DNA of 64,000 nucleotides. Source: Agromyces sp. Marseille-P2726. GTDB taxonomy: Bacteria > Actinomycetota > Actinomycetes > Actinomycetales > Microbacteriaceae. The notes under the pieces are model-generated. The model saw only the letters and a list, made by a program, of their open reading frames with translations, searched no databases and had not been told where the DNA came from. Position numbers and translations under genes: made by a program. The DNA lies in the NCBI RefSeq assembly GCF_902809835.1, contig NZ_CADDWM010000011.1:248001-312000 (forward strand), written 5' to 3'. This document shows positions 42,158-51,209 of the stretch, in pieces. Position 1 is the first letter of the stretch. Each line of letters opens with the position of its first letter.

Positions 42158-43305
42158 TTCGCCACCATTCTCCGGCCCAGCGCGATTCGATTCATCTCGA
42201 CGGTGCCAGACGACACCGTTGCGGCCTGCGCATACCTCCAGTGGTCCTCGACGGCGCGCATGAAGGTCTCAGCATGGTCGCCCGTTCCCAGGCCCCACCC
42301 TCCGACGATGTCCATCAGCACCTCGGCCACTTCCTGATCGAGGAGGGTCCCCGCGATCCGGTAGGCGGAGGCATCGGCGGGGTCGAGCTTGCCCTGTTCC
42401 TGAGCAGCAACGACGGAGTATGCCATGAGCTTCGTTCGTCGCGAGGCCATCAGCGCCGTCGCCCAGCGCTGCACGAGCGAGTCGGGCAATTCCTGCCAGA
42501 GTTCACCCATGGCGGCCGGGGCATCCGCGAGGAGGCGCTCGCAACGCGCGTAGCGCGCGATGCCGATGCGCTCGAGCGCGAGCACCTCGTTGATGATCTT
42601 CCAACCCTCGTTCACGTCGCCGAGCAGGTTGTCGTCCTTCACGAAGGCGCCTTCGAAGTAGACCTCGTTGATGTGGTGCGGCCCGATCATCGCCGGGATG
42701 GGCCTGACCTCGATACCCGGCTGGTCCATCTCGATGAGGAAGACCGAGATGCCGTCCTTGCGGCTCTCCTGTGTTCCGGTACGCGCGAGGAGGAAGCACC
42801 ACGAAGCCATGCCCGCGTACGACGTCCACACCTTCTGGCCGTCGATGCGCCATCCACCGTCGACCTTCGTCGCGCGCGTGCGCAGAGCGGGAAGATCGGA
42901 ACCCGCCTCGGGCTCGCTGAAGCCCTGGCACCAGTCGACCTCACCCCGAGCGATCGGCGGCAGGAACCGCTCCTGCTGATCGCGGGTTCCATAGCGCATG
43001 ATGACCGGACCGATCCAGTTCAGACCCATGTACTGGGGACCGCGGGGTTCATGGAACGCCCACATCTCCTCGCGCAGCGCCGTCTGCTCCCACGGGCCGG
43101 CTGCACTGCCACCCCACTCGGTCGGCCAGGTCAGCGCGAAGAGGCGGTTCTCGCCGAGCAGTCGGCAGAACTCCTTAGCGATCTCGTGATCGTTGGGATC
43201 ATCGGTGAACGCACCGAGGTAGTCCTTCGGAATGGATTCGGCGATGAGCCCGCGAAGCTGCTTGCGCAGCTGCACGGTCTTCTCATCCTCTGCGAAGTCG
43301 AGCAT
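42154..43305 (-). CDS. Acyl-CoA dehydrogenase, large partner subunit (second pair)
   Basis: 383 residues. LTWPTEWGGSAAGPWEQ early, WCQGFSEPEAGSDLPALRT and GWRIDGQKVWTSYAGMASW in the middle domain, VSSGTVEMNRIALGRRM at the end. First gene of the 43305-35655 operon; start ATG 43305 has GGGAAGGCAGAG upstream. The AT-rich site B lies about 100 bases above. Confidence 0.91.
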   Translation of the reverse strand: MLDFAEDEKTVQLRKQLRGLIAESIPKDYLGAFTDDPNDHEIAKEFCRLLGENRLFALTWPTEWGGSAAGPWEQTALREEMWAFHEPRGPQYMGLNWIGPVIMRYGTRDQQERFLPPIARGEVDWCQGFSEPEAGSDLPALRTRATKVDGGWRIDGQKVWTSYAGMASWCFLLARTGTQESRKDGISVFLIEMDQPGIEVRPIPAMIGPHHINEVYFEGAFVKDDNLLGDVNEGWKIINEVLALERIGIARYARCERLLADAPAAMGELWQELPDSLVQRWATALMASRRTKLMAYSVVAAQEQGKLDPADASAYRIAGTLLDQEVAEVLMDIVGGWGLGTGDHAETFMRAVEDHWRYAQAATVSSGTVEMNRIALGRRMVAK

Positions 43306-43404
43306 CTCTGCCTTCCCGTCGGCACTCGGCCGGCGTCACGTTTCTTGCGACAGATCGAGATCCGTCAGCGGCGACGGATCCTGCGATCGCCACTCGAAGT
43401 CTAT

Positions 43405-43426
43405 CCTATCAATAATTACCACATCA
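43405..43426. promoter_or_regulatory. AT-rich operator-like site in the divergent ACAD/aldolase promoter
   Basis: Core AATAATTACCACATCA (43411-43426), one base different from the core at 1151-1166; 19 of 22 positions agree over the whole site. It lies 100 bases above the ACAD operon and 150 above the aldolase operon. The rest of the 270-base gap 43306-43575 holds no gene that I can see. Confidence 0.5.
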
Positions 43427-43575
43427 GGAAATCTTGGACGGGAAGTATCCCGCCGCGACGGTCTGGATCTATTCATGCAATGCTTGATCGTATTCGCCGC
43501 GGGCCGAGTTCGGCATCCGTCGATCGAAGCCACTGCATCCAGCCACTGCATCGACGCAGAGAATGAGGAGGCCAC

Positions 43576-44343
43576 ATGTTCACCGGAGCACGCTCCCGGT
43601 TCGTGGAGTTGAACGACCGAGGCGGCCAGGCGATCGGCGCCTGGGTGACCTCGGCCGACTCGTCGACCACGGCGATCTTCGGCGAGGTCGGATACGACTT
43701 CGTCATCATCGACGGCGAGCACGGCGCACTCGGAGTCCGCGACATCCTCCTCCACATCAGGGCCGCCCAAGCGACCGGCACCGTCGCCATCGTGCGCGTG
43801 CTCAAGGGCGACCCCACGCAGATCCAGCAGGTCGTCGATCTCGGGGCGGATGGCGTGCTGGTGCCCAAGGTGGAGACAGCGGAGCAGGCCGCCGCGTGCT
43901 ACGCAGCGACGCAGTACCGAGCGGGCGGCCGCGGGTTCTGCCCGATGGTTCCCGCCGCAGGGTGGACCGGTGAGAACTGGAGCGAGCACGCCAGTCGATC
44001 GAACCGAGAGGTCATCTTCATTCCACTGATCGAGACGGTGGCCGGCGTCGAGAACTTCGAGTCGATCGCGAATGTCGACGGCGTCGACTTCGCCTTCTTC
44101 GGCCTCGGCGACCTCGCTCAAGACATGGGAACCGACATGTATGCCGGCCGCGAGCAACTGCTGACGATCTGGGAGGACTGCCGAGACAAGGCCGAACGAC
44201 TCGCACTTCGACTCGGCGCTCCGGGCGGGGTCGGCTTCGACGGCACCTCGTTCATGACGATCGGCGGCGACCTGAACTACGTCCGGGCGACCGGGGCCGA
44301 ACGGCTCGCGAAGTTCCGAGACGCGGTACCGGCACGGTCATGA
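43576..44343 (+). CDS. HpcH/HpaI-family aldolase/citrate-lyase-type enzyme
   Basis: 255 residues. FVIIDGEHGALG has the conserved Glu-His, VLVPKVETAEQA the next strand, IFIPLIETVAGVEN the metal Glu, and FAFFGLGDLAQDMG the metal Asp. Class II pyruvate-type aldolases of this family cleave 2-keto-4-hydroxy acids, a usual last step in ring degradation. ATG 43576 follows GAATGAGGAGGCC. The next gene overlaps by ATGA. Confidence 0.87.
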   Translation: MFTGARSRFVELNDRGGQAIGAWVTSADSSTTAIFGEVGYDFVIIDGEHGALGVRDILLHIRAAQATGTVAIVRVLKGDPTQIQQVVDLGADGVLVPKVETAEQAAACYAATQYRAGGRGFCPMVPAAGWTGENWSEHASRSNREVIFIPLIETVAGVENFESIANVDGVDFAFFGLGDLAQDMGTDMYAGREQLLTIWEDCRDKAERLALRLGAPGGVGFDGTSFMTIGGDLNYVRATGAERLAKFRDAVPARS

Positions 44344-45188
44344 CCGAGGTCGACCACCCGCTCACGAAGTTCGGTGCCACGACCTCGCTCGAGGTCGGCG
44401 TGGGCCACATGCTGGTGAACATCGCGGACCCGCTGCCGGGCCACGAGAACGAGTACAACCGCTGGTACGAGGACGACCACTTCTTCTCCGCCGCGATGAT
44501 GGCGCCGTTCGTGTTCGCCGGCCGCCGCTGGGTCGCTTCCCCTGACCTCCTAGGCCTCCAGTACTGCCGTGCCGGGGGGGAGTTCGATGCTGCGAACAGC
44601 GGCCGTCATGCGGCGACGTACTGGATCGCACCCGGGCACCTGAACGATTACTTCGCATGGTCGGCCGGCACGGGCCCGCAACTCGACGCCCAGGGTCGCA
44701 ACTTCACCGAGCGTCGACTCGCCTTCGTCTCGTTCGCCGACCACGTCGGCAGCGTGTACCGCGACGAGCGGGTGCCTCGAGACATGTTCGCCCTCATGGA
44801 TCCCCCCGGCGGCATGGTCGTCCAGCTCCTCGATGTTCCGGACGCCGCGTCTCGGGATGCCGCGGCAGCGCGGCTTCTGGATGAAGCCCTCCCGCGACGC
44901 CTCGCCATCGAGGGCGCGAGTGCGCACAGCGTGCTCGTCTTCCGCGGCGCTGCCGACACGTCGGCGATGCGTCCGGCTCTCCGAGACCTCCAGCGAAGGT
45001 CTGATAATGACGGGCGCCGTCTGCTGCTCCTGTGGTTCCTCGATGGCGATCCGCGCGACGCATGGGAGCGGGAGTTCGTTGAGCTCCCGCGGTTCATCTC
45101 CGACGCGGGACACGGATTCGTGGAGTGGGTCGCCCCGTACGTGCCGGCGCGGATGGGCGTCCATGACGACGTCGATCCTGCATCCTGA
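44340..45188 (+). CDS. EthD-like/dimeric alpha-beta barrel protein of unknown function
   Basis: 282 residues. The N-terminal part GHENEYNRWYEDDHF is the typical start of EthD/Dabb-type ferredoxin-like domains; VVQLLDVPDA begins a second similar strand set, so the protein may be an internal duplication. EthD proteins accompany P450 and other oxygenase genes and are poorly understood. It overlaps the aldolase gene by ATGA, and so is made together with it. Function not assignable. Confidence 0.65.
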   Translation: MTEVDHPLTKFGATTSLEVGVGHMLVNIADPLPGHENEYNRWYEDDHFFSAAMMAPFVFAGRRWVASPDLLGLQYCRAGGEFDAANSGRHAATYWIAPGHLNDYFAWSAGTGPQLDAQGRNFTERRLAFVSFADHVGSVYRDERVPRDMFALMDPPGGMVVQLLDVPDAASRDAAAARLLDEALPRRLAIEGASAHSVLVFRGAADTSAMRPALRDLQRRSDNDGRRLLLLWFLDGDPRDAWEREFVELPRFISDAGHGFVEWVAPYVPARMGVHDDVDPAS

Positions 45189-45220
45189 CGGCGGCATCCA
45201 ACGTCGTATTATTATAACAA

Positions 45221-45249
45221 TTGACAGTCTTGTACTGTACCCGTAGCGT
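45221..45249 (+). promoter_or_regulatory. Sigma-70-like promoter of the third monooxygenase operon
   Basis: TTGACA at 45221-45226, a 17-base spacer, then TAGCGT at 45244-45249. The AT-rich TATTATTATAACAA directly upstream (45207-45220) has a near palindrome ATTATTA/TAACAAT that could bind a regulator and resembles other islands in this cluster. The gene starts 72 bases on, at 45321. Confidence 0.5.
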
Positions 45250-45320
45250 GTCTGCAGGCTCGCCCTGCGCTCGCCACGACCAGTCGTTCACCGACGAACC
45301 GCATCAGGAAGGCGCCGAAG

Positions 45321-46514
45321 ATGACGCTCATCGACACACCCGCGATCGCCACCGGCGCCGATTTCGTGGAGCGGGCGAAGTCGATCGCCCACATCATCGA
45401 AGCCGAGGCCGAAACGAGCGAGCGTGAGACCGACGTCACCGACATCGCGGCCGAAGCCATGAAGGAGCAGGGCCTCTTCTGGATGTTCGTCCCCCGCCAC
45501 TACGGCGGCGGACAGGTCGATATCGTCACCGGCCTCGAGGTCATCGAGGAGGTGTCGCGCGCCGACGGCTCCACCGGCTGGGTACTGATGGCCACTTCGA
45601 TCGGCACGCGCAACAGCGCGTTCTTCCTTCCGAAGGAGGGCGCCGACGACCTGTTCGCCGGTCCCACGAAGGCGATCACTGCCGGGTACGCTGCGCCGCT
45701 CGGCACCGCCGTCGAGGTCGAAGGCGGTGTGTTCGGGGGTGCCAAGCGCCTCCAGTTCGCGAGCGGCTCGAAGTTCACCACGCACCTGGCGTGCACCATG
45801 CGCGTCCTCAACGAGGACGGCACACCCAAGATGCTCGATGAGAAGACGCCAGACATCCGCGCGTACATCGCCCCGAAGGACGAGATCGAGATGCTCGGCA
45901 ACTGGGACGTCATGGGTCTGGTCGGAACCGGCAGTTACGACTATGCGCTACCCGAGCGGTTCCTGCCCGAGAAGTACACGCTGCGGTCGAACTTCTGGAC
46001 CGACCCCGCGCTGCCGGTCGTCGGATCGGAGCTGAACCGGGGGACGATCGGTTTCGCCGGACACATCGGCGTCGTCCTCGGTCTCATGAAGCGCGCACTC
46101 GAAGAGGTCGCGAACATCGTCCCGGGCAAGAAGCGCCAGGGGTACGACACGACGGTCGACAAGAATCAGGTCTTCCTCAAGGACTTCGCGACCGCGGATG
46201 CCAAGTACCAGGCGGTGCGCAGCTACGCGCTCGCGGTGCTGGCCGAGGCCGAGGAATCCGCGCACAGCCTGGGCGAGGTCTCGGGCGAGCTGACGTCCCG
46301 CGTCAAGCAGGTCACCACGTGGGTGCACGAGGTGGGCACCGAGGTCGTGAACTTCGCCGCCCTCTGGGGCGCTTCGCAGACCATCCGGAACCCGAGCGCC
46401 CTGGGCCGGGTCCTGCGTGACATGTCCGTGGCGCGCAACCACCTCGCAGCCGACCCGATCGGCCTGATCCAGTCGGCCGGGCCGATCCTGACGTCGTGGC
46501 AGCGCGCCCAGTAA
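45321..46514 (+). CDS. Acyl-CoA dehydrogenase-fold flavin-dependent monooxygenase (third copy)
   Basis: 397 residues. Shares ADFVERAKSIAH, GLFWMFVPRHYGGGQ, ADGSTGWVLMATS, NWDVMGLVGTGSYDY and RNPSALGRVLRDMSVARNH with the pair at 1291 and 3692, but is more divergent. As with those, the function is inferred to be flavin-dependent oxygenation with reduced flavin provided by an outside reductase. ATG 45321 follows GGAAGGCGCCGAAG. It heads a plus operon with an esterase, two SDRs and an MFS. Confidence 0.82.
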   Translation: MTLIDTPAIATGADFVERAKSIAHIIEAEAETSERETDVTDIAAEAMKEQGLFWMFVPRHYGGGQVDIVTGLEVIEEVSRADGSTGWVLMATSIGTRNSAFFLPKEGADDLFAGPTKAITAGYAAPLGTAVEVEGGVFGGAKRLQFASGSKFTTHLACTMRVLNEDGTPKMLDEKTPDIRAYIAPKDEIEMLGNWDVMGLVGTGSYDYALPERFLPEKYTLRSNFWTDPALPVVGSELNRGTIGFAGHIGVVLGLMKRALEEVANIVPGKKRQGYDTTVDKNQVFLKDFATADAKYQAVRSYALAVLAEAEESAHSLGEVSGELTSRVKQVTTWVHEVGTEVVNFAALWGASQTIRNPSALGRVLRDMSVARNHLAADPIGLIQSAGPILTSWQRAQ

Positions 46515-46535
46515 CGCGGAGAAGGGGAGACGTAC

Positions 46536-47480
46536 GTGGCAAGCGCAGAGGCACAGAAACTGAAGGATCTCTACCAGAGCTGGAATGAGCGGCGGGCGGC
46601 CAACCAGAACGAGCCGATCGCCTTCCTCCGGAGCCTGTTCCAGGAATGGGAGCAGGTGAGCACCGAGGTTCCCGGTGTCTGGTATGAGAGCATCGATGGT
46701 CCCGTCACGGGAATCCGCGCGGTGCCAATCGGAGCCGATGAGGCTCGCGCCATCCTCTATGTCCACGGTGGCGGCTACATCGGCGGTAGCTCGGCCAGCC
46801 ATCGCAAGTTCGCCGGACATCTGGCGCACGCGATCGGCGCTCCAGCGTTCGCGGTCGACTACCGGCTGGCACCCGAGCACAAGTACCCTGCCCAGCTCGA
46901 CGACGTCCGCGCGGCGTTCGACTGGCTCGTCGCCGGCGGGGTGTCTCCGTCGCAGATCATCGTGGCCGGTGACTCCGCCGGCGGAGCGTTGGCGACGGCG
47001 CTCGCGCTGCTGCTTCGCGACGAGGGCGCGCCGGTTCCCGGCGCGGTCGTCGCGCTGTCGCCGTACTACGACAGCGAGGGCTTCGGCGACTCGTTCGAGT
47101 CGAACACCTCGTCCGACATCATGGCGGGAGCACGCGGGCGGGCGGGCATCCACGCCAACGTCTCGATGTTCATCGCCGACGAGAGCCAGCGCACGAGCCC
47201 GTACGTCACCGCCCTGCGCGCCGACGTCACCGGGCTGCCGCCGCACTTCCTCACAGTCGGCGAGGGCGAACTCCTCGTCGACGGCGTACTGAGGTTCGGC
47301 GACATGCTCCGAGAGGCCGGCATCGACGTCGTCGTGGAGGTGGTGCCCGACATGCAGCACGTCTTCCCCCTCATGGCGGGCAGGGCGCCCGAAGCCGACG
47401 CCAGCGTCCGCGCCATCGCGGAGTTCGTTCGCACCCACGTTCCCACGACCCGAAACGAGGCCGTCCATGCCCCTGCTTGA
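46536..47480 (+). CDS. Alpha/beta hydrolase of the hormone-sensitive-lipase family
   Basis: 314 residues. YVHGGGYIGGSSASHRK is the HGGG oxyanion motif, VAGDSAGGAL the nucleophile Ser, and VVPDMQHVFP the catalytic His region. Family IV esterases hydrolyse short-chain or cyclic esters. GTG 46536 follows AAGGGGAGAC. Its last 14 bases overlap the start of the next SDR gene, another coupling. Confidence 0.88.
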   Translation: MASAEAQKLKDLYQSWNERRAANQNEPIAFLRSLFQEWEQVSTEVPGVWYESIDGPVTGIRAVPIGADEARAILYVHGGGYIGGSSASHRKFAGHLAHAIGAPAFAVDYRLAPEHKYPAQLDDVRAAFDWLVAGGVSPSQIIVAGDSAGGALATALALLLRDEGAPVPGAVVALSPYYDSEGFGDSFESNTSSDIMAGARGRAGIHANVSMFIADESQRTSPYVTALRADVTGLPPHFLTVGEGELLVDGVLRFGDMLREAGIDVVVEVVPDMQHVFPLMAGRAPEADASVRAIAEFVRTHVPTTRNEAVHAPA

Positions 47481-48255
47481 CAACCCGTTCTCTCTCACCG
47501 GCCGCAGCGCGGTGGTCACCGGTGCCGGCAGCGGAATCGGCCGAGGGATCGCACTCGTACTCGCCAGTCAGGGGGCCAAGGTCTGGGTCGCAGACGTGAA
47601 CTCGGCCGGGGCAGACGCGACTGTTGCCGACATCCGCGAACGCGGCTGGGATGCGGAGAGCGCGTCCCTCGACGTCACCGATGCTGATGCCGCTCACGCA
47701 CTCGCCGACTCGGTCGCCGAGGCGCACGGTTCGCTCGACATCTGGGTGAACAACGCGGGCATCACGGCCGACGGACCACCCTCGACGGTTGACGATGACG
47801 AACTCCTCAGGATCTGGAAGGTCAATTTCCTCGGTGTGGTCCACGGGTCCCAGGCCGCAGCGCGACTCATGGCCGAGCAGGAGCGAAAGGGCGCGATCGT
47901 GAACATCACGACTGGCGGTGTCGACCGCGCAATGGTCACGGTCGCCGCCTACACCTCGTCGAAGGCTGCCGCACACCAGTACTCCCGCTCGCTCGCCCTT
48001 GAACTCGGCGCGACCGGCGTGCGCGTGAACACGGTGGCCGCCGGGTGGGTCGAGACGGGCATCACCCGCCGCCACTACGGCGAGGGCGTCGACCGCGAAC
48101 GAGACCTTCAGGCGAAGCTCGAGCGTACGCCCCTCGGCTTCATCGGCGATGAGTTCGACCAGGGATACGCCGTGTTGTATCTCGTCTCGGATGCCGCGAG
48201 ATTCGTGACCGGAGCGGTGCTTCGCCCCAACGGCGGTACCTCCATGCAGTGGTAG
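47467..48255 (+). CDS. Short-chain dehydrogenase/reductase
   Basis: 262 residues. TGAGSGIGRGIAL, VNNAGITADGP, NITTGGVDRAMVTVAAYTSSK giving Thr, Tyr and Lys, then the end GAVLRPNGGTSMQW. The catalytic position is Thr (or the active Ser lies nearby), as in its relative at 23102. ATG 47467 is inside the end of the hydrolase gene and probably depends on translational coupling. Confidence 0.86.
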   Translation: MPLLDNPFSLTGRSAVVTGAGSGIGRGIALVLASQGAKVWVADVNSAGADATVADIRERGWDAESASLDVTDADAAHALADSVAEAHGSLDIWVNNAGITADGPPSTVDDDELLRIWKVNFLGVVHGSQAAARLMAEQERKGAIVNITTGGVDRAMVTVAAYTSSKAAAHQYSRSLALELGATGVRVNTVAAGWVETGITRRHYGEGVDRERDLQAKLERTPLGFIGDEFDQGYAVLYLVSDAARFVTGAVLRPNGGTSMQW

Positions 48256-48272
48256 TGGAAGAAGGAACTGGA

Positions 48273-49151
48273 ATGCGCACATTCACGGGATCAGCAGTTG
48301 TCACCGGTGCCGGCAGCGGCATTGGGCGATCGATCGCGCACGCGCTCGCGGGTCGCGGCCTGGGAGTCGTGGTGGCCGACGTCGAACTCGCCGCGGCGCA
48401 GGCCGTGAGCGATGAGATCACCGCAGCAGGCGGTCGCGCGATCGCGAACCAGGTCGACGTGCGCGACCTGGCTGCCATGGAGGCGATGGCCGATCGGGCG
48501 GAGTCGGAGTTCGGCCCAACGAGCGTGCTGGTCAACAACGCCGGTGTCACGCTGCGCCCCTTCCGCGCCTCGTGGGACACCAGCTACGAGGACTTCCGCT
48601 GGATGTTCGACATCAACTGGTGGGGCGTCGTCAACGGCCACATGGCATTCGTTCCACGTATGCTCGCCGGCTCCGGTGATCGGCAGATCGTGAACACCGC
48701 TTCGACAGCCGCGATCCATCCGTTCGCTGGGCACTCGTCGTATTCCGCGTCGAAGGCGGCGGTGGACGCATTCACCATCGCAGTGCGCGCCGAGCTCGAG
48801 GTCGCCACCGAAGGCTTCGGGGCGAGCGTCCTGTTCCCGGGGCCGATCAAGACGCGAATCACCTCCAGCGCCCGGCTCCGCCCTGCCGCTGAGGCTGACG
48901 CATCGACCTCGGTGAAGCCGTGGTCGGACTACGTGGACCCGACTCGGAGCCAGCTCGTCGAGACCGCCGACGTGAATGGCGACCTCCCCCATCGCGCCAA
49001 CAACCCTGGAGAGGTGATCGACGCCGACGCGGTCGGTGGCATCGTCCTCGACGGCATCGATCGCAACCAGCCATACATCCTGACGCACCCGCCGCACGAG
49101 GACCGCATCACGGTGCGCCGCGACGAGCTCCTCGCCGCCGGACCGCGCTGA
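48273..49151 (+). CDS. Short-chain dehydrogenase/reductase with extended C-terminus
   Basis: 292 residues. VVTGAGSGIGRSIA, VLVNNAGVTLRP, NTASTAAIHPFAG, YSASK, then a longer tail (about 50 residues) with DAVGGIVLDGIDRNQPYILTH, as seen in bigger SDRs such as those acting on large substrates. ATG 48273 has AAGGAACTGGA upstream, and is preferred over the 48249 frame start, which overlaps the upstream stop. It is followed by the MFS gene two bases on. Confidence 0.85.
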   Translation: MRTFTGSAVVTGAGSGIGRSIAHALAGRGLGVVVADVELAAAQAVSDEITAAGGRAIANQVDVRDLAAMEAMADRAESEFGPTSVLVNNAGVTLRPFRASWDTSYEDFRWMFDINWWGVVNGHMAFVPRMLAGSGDRQIVNTASTAAIHPFAGHSSYSASKAAVDAFTIAVRAELEVATEGFGASVLFPGPIKTRITSSARLRPAAEADASTSVKPWSDYVDPTRSQLVETADVNGDLPHRANNPGEVIDADAVGGIVLDGIDRNQPYILTHPPHEDRITVRRDELLAAGPR

Positions 49152-49152
49152 G

Positions 49153-50349
49153 GTGACGTCGGGCACTCCGGGCGCGCCTCTGGAGATCAACGGCGCCCGA
49201 CTTCTGCTCCTCGCGGTCCTGACGGCGTTGGGAGGGCTGGCAACAGGGCTCTACCTGCCGGCATTCCCCGAGATGGCCGTCGAGTACGAAACGGATGCGG
49301 CGGGGGTCCATCTGACGTACTGGCTCTACCTGATCGGGTTCGGCGTGGGTCAGATCTTCTTCGGACCGGTGTCGGATCGCTTCGGGCGGCGGCGGCCCCT
49401 GATCATCGCGTCGTCGCTCTGTCTCGTCGCCTCCATCCTGGTGGCGCTCGCGCCGACGCTCGCCTTCATGGCGACCGCTCGGGTGTTCCAAGCACTCGGA
49501 GCGGCCGGCGGTGTGGTCATCGCGCGCGCGATCGTCTCCGACACCGCGATCGGGCTCGCCCTGGCGCGCAAGCTCAACCTCATGGTGAGCCTCTCGATGT
49601 TCGCCCCCGTGATCTCGCCGCTGCTCGGAAGCGTCGTCGTGAGTGTTCTTCCCTGGCACGTCACGCTGTGGATGATCGTGCCCGTCGCGGTGGTCGTCGT
49701 GGTCGGCGTGCTCGCACTCATCCCCGAAACTCATCCTCGAGCGCGCCGAACCGACCGCGTCGAGGTCGCCGACCTCGCCCGGGTCTTCCGGAGTCGGCGC
49801 TATACCGCCTTTCTCGTCGTTTCCGCGGCGGCGACGTGCGCCCTCCTCTCGTACACCGGCGCCGCGCCGTTCATCTACCAGACAGTGCTGGGCTTCTCCG
49901 CACTCGAGTTCGGCCTCTTCTACGCGATCAACTCGCTTGGCATGGTCGCCCTGACGTACCTGTCCGCCGTGCTCGCCCATCGCGGGGTTCACCCTGCCAA
50001 GACGCTGGGGGTCGGAGTCGGCGTACTCGCCGTCGCGGCGATGCCGGCGGCCGCGCTGCCATTGGTCGCGCTGCCCATCATCCTCTTCGTCGCCAGCGCG
50101 AACCACGGACTGATCACCGGCAACGCGGCCGCGCTCGCATTGTCTGAAGTGCGTCACATTGCGGGGTCGGGTTCGGCGTCCCTCGGTGGCGCGCAGTTCA
50201 TCGCGGGTGGAATCGGCGCATCGGTCGTCGGCATCGACGGGGCGGGGTCGGCAACGCCCTACTTCGTCGTGCTCGCTGCCTCCGCGGCGATCGCGCTCAC
50301 CGCGTATCTCATCGGCCTCGCACGCCGGGGCGACGCCGGCCTGAGCTGA
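49153..50349 (+). CDS. MFS transporter, Bcr/CflA type
   Basis: 398 residues with 12 hydrophobic segments; GVGQIFFGPVSDRFGRRRPL is motif A in the Bcr/CflA form, GLYLPAFPEM precedes it, and VARIFQALGAAGG-type ATARVFQALGAAGG follows. This branch mostly exports drugs or small hydrophobic compounds, or takes up catabolic substrates. GTG 49153 is directly at the previous stop. A weak hairpin CGCAG/CTGCG follows the gene. Confidence 0.9.
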   Translation: MTSGTPGAPLEINGARLLLLAVLTALGGLATGLYLPAFPEMAVEYETDAAGVHLTYWLYLIGFGVGQIFFGPVSDRFGRRRPLIIASSLCLVASILVALAPTLAFMATARVFQALGAAGGVVIARAIVSDTAIGLALARKLNLMVSLSMFAPVISPLLGSVVVSVLPWHVTLWMIVPVAVVVVVGVLALIPETHPRARRTDRVEVADLARVFRSRRYTAFLVVSAAATCALLSYTGAAPFIYQTVLGFSALEFGLFYAINSLGMVALTYLSAVLAHRGVHPAKTLGVGVGVLAVAAMPAAALPLVALPIILFVASANHGLITGNAAALALSEVRHIAGSGSASLGGAQFIAGGIGASVVGIDGAGSATPYFVVLAASAAIALTAYLIGLARRGDAGLS

Positions 50350-50378
50350 GCACCGCAGTCGGCTGCGCAATCACCCCT

Positions 50379-51164
50379 TCAGCGACCCTTCCACAGCGGT
50401 CGCCTGCGATCGGCGACTGCCGACCTCGCCTCCTGGAAGTCTTCCGTCGTGGAGAAGGACTCCGTGAGCGGGTAGCGCGCGGTGAGCGCGTCATCCAGAC
50501 GCAGCTGCGAGCCGACTCGGATCGCCTCGAGCACTGCGCGCAGCGCCACCGGCGATGCGCCGATGATCGGATCAAGCCATCGGCGGGTCGCCGCATCGAT
50601 CAGCGAGATGGGTGCGATCTCATTGACCAGGCCGAACCGCAAAGCGTCCTCGGCGCTCAGGCGGGCACCGGTCAGGATCATCGCGGTGGCGACTCGCTGG
50701 GGCAGTTGTCGAAGTAGGCGGTGCATCACGCCGGGGCCGCCGACCAATCCGATGGTCGCCTCGGGCACCGAGAACCACGCCGTGTCCGATGCGACGATGA
50801 TGTCGGAGCAGAGGGCGAGTTCGACGCCGATCCCGACCGCGGGGCCGGTCACCTGTGCGATCAGCGGTGTGCGGAGATCCCGTCGGGGCCCGTCGATCCC
50901 GGTGAGGCCACCGCCGCGACCGACGCCCCAGACCCGACCCTCCGCGACTTCATGCACATCGCCGCCAGCGCAGAACCAGTCGGGCGAGGACGATCGGAGC
51001 ACGATCGCGTGGACGGAATCGTCGGAGTCCGCCCGCGCGAAGGCCTCGCCGAGCGCTACGTCCATCTCGGTGGACAGGGCGTTCCGCGATGCCGGTCGAT
51101 CGAGCGTCACATACGCGACGGAACCATCGATCTCGAGGCGCACATCACCCCGATCGGCGGACAT
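50379..51164 (-). CDS. Enoyl-CoA hydratase/isomerase family (crotonase)
   Basis: 261 residues. Crotonase motifs: VAYVTLDRPASRNALS at the start, FCAGGDVHE (oxyanion hole), VTGPAVGIGVELALCSDIIVAS with a Glu at the first catalytic position, and VPEATIGLVGGPG with a Glu at the second. Both glutamates are present, so hydratase activity is plausible. ATG 51164 is preferred to the upstream GTG 51188. It is downstream of P450 and SnoaL-like genes on the minus strand. Confidence 0.9.
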   Translation of the reverse strand: MSADRGDVRLEIDGSVAYVTLDRPASRNALSTEMDVALGEAFARADSDDSVHAIVLRSSSPDWFCAGGDVHEVAEGRVWGVGRGGGLTGIDGPRRDLRTPLIAQVTGPAVGIGVELALCSDIIVASDTAWFSVPEATIGLVGGPGVMHRLLRQLPQRVATAMILTGARLSAEDALRFGLVNEIAPISLIDAATRRWLDPIIGASPVALRAVLEAIRVGSQLRLDDALTARYPLTESFSTTEDFQEARSAVADRRRPLWKGR

Positions 51165-51209
51165 GTCCGAACCGACGCCGGTCACCACGCCACGACTACC
51201 CGGTCCACG

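Noticed and set aside
41947..43566. Plus-strand ORF of 539 codons
   Set aside because: Antisense to the 42154 acyl-CoA dehydrogenase and running through its promoter; low-complexity composition.
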